Source of the DNA: Nocardioides luteus
GTDB lineage: Bacteria; Actinomycetota; Actinomycetes; Propionibacteriales; Nocardioidaceae
Assembly (NCBI RefSeq): GCF_015752315.1
Contig: NZ_JADOVJ010000001.1
Coordinates: 744,001 to 808,000 of the forward strand
Reading direction: 5' to 3'
DNA length: 64,000 nucleotides
Under the pieces are notes generated by a model that saw only the letters and a list, made by a program, of their open reading frames with translations, did no database searches and was not told where the DNA came from. Within the stretch, counting starts at the first letter, position 1. Every line of letters starts with the position of its first letter. The position numbers and the translations under genes were made by a program. This document shows, one piece after another, positions 59,206-64,000 of the stretch.

Positions 59206-59907
59206 CTATCGAGCTCGCGACCGTCGCGCTGTCTTGTACGCGGGCGCTCGTAGGCGGCGGTGCCATTCGTAGATCTCGAGCCCGGGTGGTGTCGAGCGGG
59301 TCGGGTCGAAGGAGAGCAGGGAGTCGTGGTCGGACTCGGCGGTCAGCTCGAGCGTCGCAAACCACGTCCAGTCCGTGCCGGGTCGTGCCCACGCCAGCTG
59401 CCACGTGGAATCGCCGACGAACTGGGCTCCGAGCCAGACCGGTCCGGCGGGCGTGCGGTACGGGAGCAGCGTGCTGAAGAAACCGTGGGACAGCCGGGTC
59501 CGGGGAGCCAGCAGGAACCGGGTCCATCGACCGTGACCGGTGGTCGCGAACAGGAGATCGGCGTGTTCGCCGTGGGTGGTGGGAACGCGCAGGGCGAGCC
59601 CGTTGACATCGGGCACCGGCTCGGGCAGACCCACCGCGCGGGAGAGTCGTACCACCACCTCGTCCGACCCGCTTTCGTCGAGGAACGCCGCGCCCGTGGT
59701 TTCTCCGGGGTGCCGCCGGAGCACGGCCAGGTGCACCGTGCCCTGCGGGTGCAGGGGCTTGTCGGCGGGGCGCAGGTGGGCGAGTACGCCGACGCCGGCC
59801 TGCAGCACGCGGCCGGCCGTTCGCGCGATCGAGCCGGTGACGGCGGGGGCCAGCCTGTGCCTGCTCGGACGGTCGTCAGCAGGAACCACAACATCGGCTG
59901 GTTTCAC
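59206..59907 (-). CDS. Catalase-fold-like protein of unknown function
   Basis: The 233-residue product has HPQGTVHLAVLRR, GAAFLDESGSDEVVVRLSRAVGLPEPVPDVNGLALRVP and ADLLFATTGHG, resembling the β-barrel of the heme-dependent catalase-like superfamily but much shorter than catalase. Whether it binds heme is not clear. The start is GTG 59907. It precedes no gene in an operon; an α/β hydrolase lies upstream with a gap of 89 bases. Confidence 0.6.
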   Translation of the reverse strand: MKPADVVVPADDRPSRHRLAPAVTGSIARTAGRVLQAGVGVLAHLRPADKPLHPQGTVHLAVLRRHPGETTGAAFLDESGSDEVVVRLSRAVGLPEPVPDVNGLALRVPTTHGEHADLLFATTGHGRWTRFLLAPRTRLSHGFFSTLLPYRTPAGPVWLGAQFVGDSTWQLAWARPGTDWTWFATLELTAESDHDSLLSFDPTRSTPPGLEIYEWHRRLRAPAYKTARRSRAR

Positions 59908-59996
59908 GCGGTTGGCCTTCCTGAGGAGGCGTGGTCACCTCGAGCGGCACGCAGGATGAACGTCGATGCTCGGATCGGTACCCGTGAACGACGACG

Positions 59997-60773
59997 TCAT
60001 GTGCGGCGGAGGAAGAAGCGGAGGATGTCGTTGAACGCCTGAGGGGCCTCGAGGTTGCTGACGTGGCCGCAGCCGGGGATGACGGCGAGGTCCGCGCCCG
60101 GGATGAGGCGCTCGAACTCGTGGGCGACGGAGAGGGGTGAGCGGGCGTCGAGGGCACCCCAGACGAGCTGGGTGGGCACCCGGATCGTGCCGAGCACGTC
60201 GGTCAGGTCGGCGTGGGCCATCGCGGTCAGGGCGGTGAGCATGCTGTGGCGGCGTACGTCGGCCGACATCGCCTCCATAAGCGGCACGAACTCCGCCGGA
60301 GGAGCGCCGGCGAAGAGGTTCGGGAGGGTCGGGTCGAAGGAGCCCTCCGGCTGGCCGCGCAGGCCGGCAAGGCGGGCGTCGGCCTCCTCGGCGCCGAGCG
60401 AGCCGCGCCAGCCGGCGTAGCCGTCCGCGAGGACGAGGTTGCGGACGACGCCGGGGTGGCGTCGATACAGCTCGAGGATGACGGTGACTCCCCAGGAGAT
60501 CCCGGCGACGGTGCAGGGAGAGACGTCGAGCGCGCGGATCAGTCCCGCCAGGCAGTCGCCGTAGTCGCTCAGCCCGAACCCGTCGGGTACGTCGGAGGAG
60601 CCGCCCGCGCCCGGCTCGTCCCACGCGATGACGGTGAACTCGTCAGCCAGGGCGTCGAGCTGCGGCGTCCAGGTGCGGCCGTCCTCGGCGCCGCCGTGGA
60701 CGAAGACGACCGCAGGGCCGTTGCCGGCCCGGCGGAAGGCGAGGTTCAGTCCGTCGATCTCGACGACATCCAT
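59997..60773 (-). CDS. Alpha/beta hydrolase
   Basis: The 258-residue enzyme has VVFVHGGAEDGRTW (oxyanion loop), the nucleophile elbow GISWG (about residue 92-96), a late Asp in GALDARSPL and the triad His in GCGHVSN. It belongs to the general α/β hydrolase fold 1 group; the substrate is unknown. ATG 60773 has TAGCGT 6 bases upstream, a leaderless start. Confidence 0.88.
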   Translation of the reverse strand: MDVVEIDGLNLAFRRAGNGPAVVFVHGGAEDGRTWTPQLDALADEFTVIAWDEPGAGGSSDVPDGFGLSDYGDCLAGLIRALDVSPCTVAGISWGVTVILELYRRHPGVVRNLVLADGYAGWRGSLGAEEADARLAGLRGQPEGSFDPTLPNLFAGAPPAEFVPLMEAMSADVRRHSMLTALTAMAHADLTDVLGTIRVPTQLVWGALDARSPLSVAHEFERLIPGADLAVIPGCGHVSNLEAPQAFNDILRFFLRRT

Positions 60774-60779
60774 GGTTCG

Positions 60780-60785
60780 ACGCTA
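60780..60785 (-). promoter_or_regulatory. -10 box for the alpha/beta hydrolase, leaderless
   Basis: Minus-strand TAGCGT is followed by 6 bases and ATG 60773. The remaining gap to 61000 shows only weak promoter-like strings (TTGACA at 60808, TAAAGT at 60961). Confidence 0.55.
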
Positions 60786-61000
60786 GCTCAGCGGGCCCGA
60801 TTCGTCTTGACACATCGGGCAACAATGGCCACGCGCTGTTCATCTTCGTGTAAGGTCGCCGGGCTTCCTGTGCGTGTCCGCGTGTCGCGTTGCTGATTGC
60901 GGAGATGCGCAGGGTGGTATGGATACTGGCCTCATATCGAGGTCGTGGGGGAGCAGGGTGTAAAGTCGCCCAAACTAATCGACAAACACTTGGAGGAAGC

Positions 61001-61438
61001 GTGGGCATGGGACCGATCATCGGTTACGTACCTGGCGTGTTCGATCTCTTCCACATCGGTCACCTCAACATGCTGCGTCAGGCGCGTGAGCGCTGCGACA
61101 CGTTGATCGCAGGTGTGGTCTCCGACGAGGTCTGCGAGACGACGAAGGGGATCATCCCGACCGTCCCGCTCGTCGAGAGGCTGGAGATCGTCGAGGCGAT
61201 CGGGATCGTGGACGCGGTCTACGCCGAGCGCACCACCGACAAGGTCGACTCCTGGCGCGAGGTCGGGTTCACCCACCTCTTCAAGGGCGATGACTGGAAG
61301 GGCACCGAGAAGGGCGACGCGCTCGAGAAGAAGATGGCGTCGGTCGGTGTCGAGGTCATCTACTTCCCCTACACGCTCCAGACCAGCAGCACCGCCCTGC
61401 GCAAGGCGATCGCGCGAGAAGGTGCCCAGGTCTCGTGA
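61001..61438 (+). CDS. Glycerol-3-phosphate-cytidylyltransferase-like nucleotidyltransferase
   Basis: The 145-residue enzyme has GYVPGVFDLFHIGHLNML with the HxGH nucleotidyl-transfer motif and YFPYTLQTSSTALRKAI with the STT-type end seen in TagD/RfaE-like cytidylyltransferases. It would make a CDP-activated alcohol (glycerol, choline or ethanolamine) from CTP. GTG 61001 lies 4 bases after GGAGG; ATG 61007 is an equal alternative. Its stop overlaps the GTG of the LicD-fusion gene (GTGA), so both act in the same pathway. Confidence 0.85.
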   Translation: MGMGPIIGYVPGVFDLFHIGHLNMLRQARERCDTLIAGVVSDEVCETTKGIIPTVPLVERLEIVEAIGIVDAVYAERTTDKVDSWREVGFTHLFKGDDWKGTEKGDALEKKMASVGVEVIYFPYTLQTSSTALRKAIAREGAQVS

Positions 61439-63033
61439 CCGTCGGCACCTCCACATCGGGCGGACAGTTCGAGATCTCCGACGAAGGGGTCCTCGTCCGA
61501 GACTCCTCGACACAGGTCCTGATCCTCTCCGTCGACGGTCAGTACGTCTGGTCCCTTACGCCCGACCGCGACGGCCACCCGGCCGACAAGGGCACCATGG
61601 TGCCGTGGCCGAACGTGCTCACCCGGTTCCTGAACGGCTCCGCGACGATCACCATCGCCGACTACGACGGTGAGGTGCTCTTCGAGGAGAAGGTCTCCCT
61701 CGGCACCGGCGAGGGCGCGATCTCGATCGTCGACGGCAGCGGCCACCCGCTGAGCGTCGACAAGGTCGGCCACCTGACCCGCTCGTTCGAGGCCACCGAC
61801 GAGAGCATCCGCGCGGAGATCCTCGAGGGCACCCAGCGGGTCCTCGCCGACCTCCGCGACGTCGTCGGCGTCGAGGCCTACCTCAACTACGGTGCGCTCC
61901 TCGGCGCGATCCGCGAGGGCCGGATGCTCGGCCACGACTCCGACACCGACGTCTGCTACCTCTCCAGGCACACCGTCCCCGCCGAGATCATCACCGAGTC
62001 GTACGCCATCGAGCGCACCATGCGGGAGCGCGGCTGGAGCATCCTGCGGATGTCCGGCGGCGACATCAAGGTGCTGCTCGAGGTCTCCGACGGCCGCAAG
62101 GTGCACATCGACATCTTCGTGGCGTTCTACGTGCCCGACAAGGACGGCGAGCCGGTCTTCTACCAGCTCGGTAACCGCTCCGGCCGGCTGCGCCGCGAGG
62201 CGATCGTGCCGGTCTCCACGATCAACCTGCACGGCTACGACTTCCCGGCTCCCGCCGAGCCCGAGGAGATGCTGGCCTTCATCTACGGCCCGAAGTGGCG
62301 CACCCCGGACCCGTCGTTCAAGTACGCGGACCCGCCCGCCGGCGTACGTCGCCTGGATGGCTGGCTGCGTGGGTTCCGCACCGACATGGGCTTCTGGACC
62401 GAGTTCCACAACACCCACGGCAGCGAGCTGGAGACCAAGCAGTCTCCCTTCGCGTCCTGGGTGATCAAGCAGCTGCCCGAGGACGCCAAGGTGGTCGACA
62501 TCGGCTCCGGCTCCGTCGGGCGTGACGGTCGCTTCTTCGCCCGCAACGGGCACCAGGTGCGCTCGGTGGACTTCTCCCGCGCCGCGGTCGCCGCCGTACG
62601 CCGCCGGGCCGAGCGCCACAAGCTCTCCCTGGTCTCCGACCAGCTCATCCTGGGCGAGCTCCGCTCGACGCTGACGCTGGGTGCGCGGCTGGCCCGCGAC
62701 CCGCACCACCTCTACGCCCGTGACCTGATCGGCTGCCTCGACAAGGCGGCCCGGCATCAGCTCTGGACGCTGGCGAAGATGGCGCTGCGTCCCGGCGGAG
62801 GCAAGCTCTTCCTCGAGTTCGCGGCCACCGGTGAGAACCTCCCCGAGCCGAAGCCCGAAGGCCTCGTACGCCGCGTCGACCCCGCCCTGGTCCAGGCCGA
62901 GATCGAGGCGGCCGGCGGTGTCGTCGAGCACCTCGAGATCGTCGACGGCCGGGACATGCTCGAGGACCCGCTGCCGCGGGTCGCGCGGCTGCGTGCCTCC
63001 TGGCCCTCCCTCAAGTCTGCAGAAGGAAACTGA
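61435..63033 (+). CDS. LicD-type phosphotransferase fused to a class I SAM methyltransferase
   Basis: The 532-residue protein has an N-terminal β-rich part (1-115), a LicD-like domain (about 120-315: LNYGALLGAIREGRMLGHDSDTDVCY with Asp168, Asp170, Asp172; KVHIDIF at 221-227) and a C-terminal Rossmann methyltransferase (VVDIGSGSVGRDGRFF, 352-367). LicD proteins transfer phosphocholine or similar groups from CDP carriers to cell-surface glycans. Fusion with a methyltransferase and coupling to a cytidylyltransferase suggest a decorated wall polymer. The ends of both halves are intact. Confidence 0.82.
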   Translation: MTVGTSTSGGQFEISDEGVLVRDSSTQVLILSVDGQYVWSLTPDRDGHPADKGTMVPWPNVLTRFLNGSATITIADYDGEVLFEEKVSLGTGEGAISIVDGSGHPLSVDKVGHLTRSFEATDESIRAEILEGTQRVLADLRDVVGVEAYLNYGALLGAIREGRMLGHDSDTDVCYLSRHTVPAEIITESYAIERTMRERGWSILRMSGGDIKVLLEVSDGRKVHIDIFVAFYVPDKDGEPVFYQLGNRSGRLRREAIVPVSTINLHGYDFPAPAEPEEMLAFIYGPKWRTPDPSFKYADPPAGVRRLDGWLRGFRTDMGFWTEFHNTHGSELETKQSPFASWVIKQLPEDAKVVDIGSGSVGRDGRFFARNGHQVRSVDFSRAAVAAVRRRAERHKLSLVSDQLILGELRSTLTLGARLARDPHHLYARDLIGCLDKAARHQLWTLAKMALRPGGGKLFLEFAATGENLPEPKPEGLVRRVDPALVQAEIEAAGGVVEHLEIVDGRDMLEDPLPRVARLRASWPSLKSAEGN

Positions 63034-63034
63034 C

Positions 63035-63271
63035 ATGTCCGACGAATCCGGCATCAAGAACATCGCCCGCGGTGCCCGCGACGCGGCCCGTACGCGTGCT
63101 TCGCTGGTCCGCCGCATCGAGGCGCTCGAGGCCGAGGTGCAGGAGCAGCGTCAGCTCAACCGTCGCGTCGCCGAGCTCACCGACGTGGTCGCCGAGCTGC
63201 TCATCCCGCTGCAGGACGCCGACAAGGAGAAGGCGGAGAAGATCCTCGCCGAGTACCGCGCGAAGATCTGA
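63035..63271 (+). CDS. Small coiled-coil protein
   Basis: The 78-residue product has a basic start and a long heptad-rich helix (RRIEALEAEVQEQRQLNRRVAELTDVVAELLIPLQD). It lies 1 base after the LicD-fusion stop, with AAGGAAA before ATG 63035, so it belongs to the same operon. It may hold the envelope enzymes together. No family is recognised with confidence. Confidence 0.7.
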   Translation: MSDESGIKNIARGARDAARTRASLVRRIEALEAEVQEQRQLNRRVAELTDVVAELLIPLQDADKEKAEKILAEYRAKI

Positions 63272-63281
63272 CCCGGGCTGA

Positions 63282-63941
63282 TCACTCCAGCGCTTCGAGG
63301 GCTTGCTTGAGGTCGTCGATCCGCTGGCCCAGCCGACGGCGGGCGTCGCCACCGGGGCCCATGTCGGCACCGACGTCCAGGTCGGCGACCGCCTCCTCCA
63401 CGCCCGCGAGCCGGGAACGGAGATCGGCGACGACATCGACGTCGACCCGGCCGGGCACCGAGGACCGGCGCTCGTCCAGTGACCGCCGCAGCAGGTCGGC
63501 CTGGGTGCTGAGCTTACGGCTGGCGTGCCACAGGTCGACGAAGACCTGCACCTTCGCGCGCAGCAGCCACGGGTCGAACGGCTTGGCGAGGAAGTCGGCG
63601 GCGCCGGTCGCGTAGCCGCGATAGGCGAGATGGGTGTCGAAGTCGTTCGCGGTCAGGAAGATGATCGGGACGTCCTTGGTGCGCTCCCGGGCCTTGATCC
63701 GGGTGGCGGTCTCGAAGCCGTCCATCCCGGGCATCTGCGCATCGAGCAGGATCAGCGCGAAGTCGTCGTGGAGCAGGGCGCGTAGCGCGTCCTCGCCGGA
63801 GCCGGCGCGGACGAGGGTCTGGTTGAGCGAGCCGAGGATGGCCTCGAGCGCGACCAGGTTGGCCGCCCGGTCGTCGACCAGCAGGATCTTGGCGCGCATG
63901 CTCGTGGCGAGGCCCATCGGGGCCGCGGTGGTCTCCTTCAC
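63282..63941 (-). CDS. Response regulator with CheY-like receiver and coiled-coil tail
   Basis: The 219-residue product has a receiver domain: acidic pair Asp23/Asp24, phospho-acceptor Asp67 in LLDAQMPGMDG and Lys120 in FLAKPF. The C-terminal part (about 140-219) is helical and has no DNA-binding or output enzyme domain. GTG 63941 has GGAGG 7 bases upstream. The frame is open to the window edge, so a longer hybrid protein, such as a histidine kinase with a C-terminal receiver, cannot be ruled out. Confidence 0.8.
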   Translation of the reverse strand: MKETTAAPMGLATSMRAKILLVDDRAANLVALEAILGSLNQTLVRAGSGEDALRALLHDDFALILLDAQMPGMDGFETATRIKARERTKDVPIIFLTANDFDTHLAYRGYATGAADFLAKPFDPWLLRAKVQVFVDLWHASRKLSTQADLLRRSLDERRSSVPGRVDVDVVADLRSRLAGVEEAVADLDVGADMGPGGDARRRLGQRIDDLKQALEALE

Positions 63942-64000
63942 GCTGCCGCCTCCGTCGTGAGACGCGGAGAACACGGAAGCGGCGGCCTGAATCCTGGTGT

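Noticed and set aside
60786..61000. Riboswitch or promoter before the cytidylyltransferase
   Set aside because: TTGACA at 60808 has no -10 at proper distance, and no conserved fold was recognised; only weak strings remain.
1..64000. CRISPR array, rRNA, transposase, integrase or replication origin
   Set aside because: No regularly spaced repeats, no rRNA-like stretches, no such proteins in any frame and no DnaA-box cluster were seen.

Overview
The window comes from the chromosome of a high-GC actinobacterium. Codon third positions are almost all G or C, GTG and TTG starts are common, and many genes start directly 6-7 bases after a TANNNT -10 box, which points to leaderless mRNAs. The gene order RNase D - DUF3000 - hemE ... 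coproporphyrinogen oxidase ... coproheme decarboxylase ... msrB is typical of Actinobacteria. Overall style suggests Nocardioides or a close relative (Nocardioidaceae); this is an inference from gene content, not a sequence match.

Layout. 1-18.8 kb is mostly ordinary chromosome: a truncated esterase, an ABC-F ATPase with a GNAT enzyme, HtrA-type protease, an F420/flavin oxidoreductase, a divergent MarR/MFS efflux pair with two clear operators, HAD hydrolase, citrate synthase, a PucR regulator with an esterase, the helicase HrpA, a solitary MazF/PemK-like protein and an orphan solute-binding lipoprotein. A 119-bp inverted repeat (18762-18880) then separates convergent genes.

18.9-46 kb is built on the heme locus (rnd, DUF3000, hemE, cgoX, chdC, msrB), but its members are pushed apart. 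Between hemE and cgoX sits an 11-kb organosulfur-scavenging cluster: a LysR regulator, three DszC/SfnB-like monooxygenases, SfnG, SsuD, the SsuABC transporter and a flavin reductase, plus a small membrane protein with an L7/L12-like domain. Between cgoX and chdC sits a four-gene minus-strand operon with a WXG100-like small protein and a large WXG/LXG-like membrane protein (33.99-36.78 kb) and an esterase. Just after chdC is a second type-VII-style cassette: a WXG100-like carrier, a separate Tox-REase-5 nuclease and an Imm52-like immunity protein (38.8-40.9 kb). A nucleobase permease, another luciferase-like oxidoreductase, a lipoprotein, a sulfotransferase/aminotransferase pair and msrB follow.

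46-53 kb holds a cysteine-dioxygenase-like cupin under a strong promoter with an operator, an Eis-like acetyltransferase, a DUF4349 lipoprotein, a secreted pyroglutamyl-peptidase-fold protein whose expected nucleophile Cys is Ser, and an NHEJ-type polymerase domain and ATP-dependent DNA ligase as separate genes.

53.3-58.8 kb is accessory DNA of visibly lower GC. It carries a three-gene minus-strand unit (unknown protein, XRE-ImmA/IrrE protease, unknown protein), a truncated and frameshifted DJ-1/PfpI pseudogene at its edge, a tRNA-Gln(UUG)-like gene and a decayed second copy of that tRNA's 3' part 695 bp away, flanking a lipoprotein gene. The end of the window (59-64 kb) has a catalase-fold protein, an alpha/beta hydrolase, a cell-envelope cassette (cytidylyltransferase, LicD-methyltransferase fusion, coiled-coil protein) and a response regulator.

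No CRISPR array, transposase, integrase gene, rRNA or replication origin was found.
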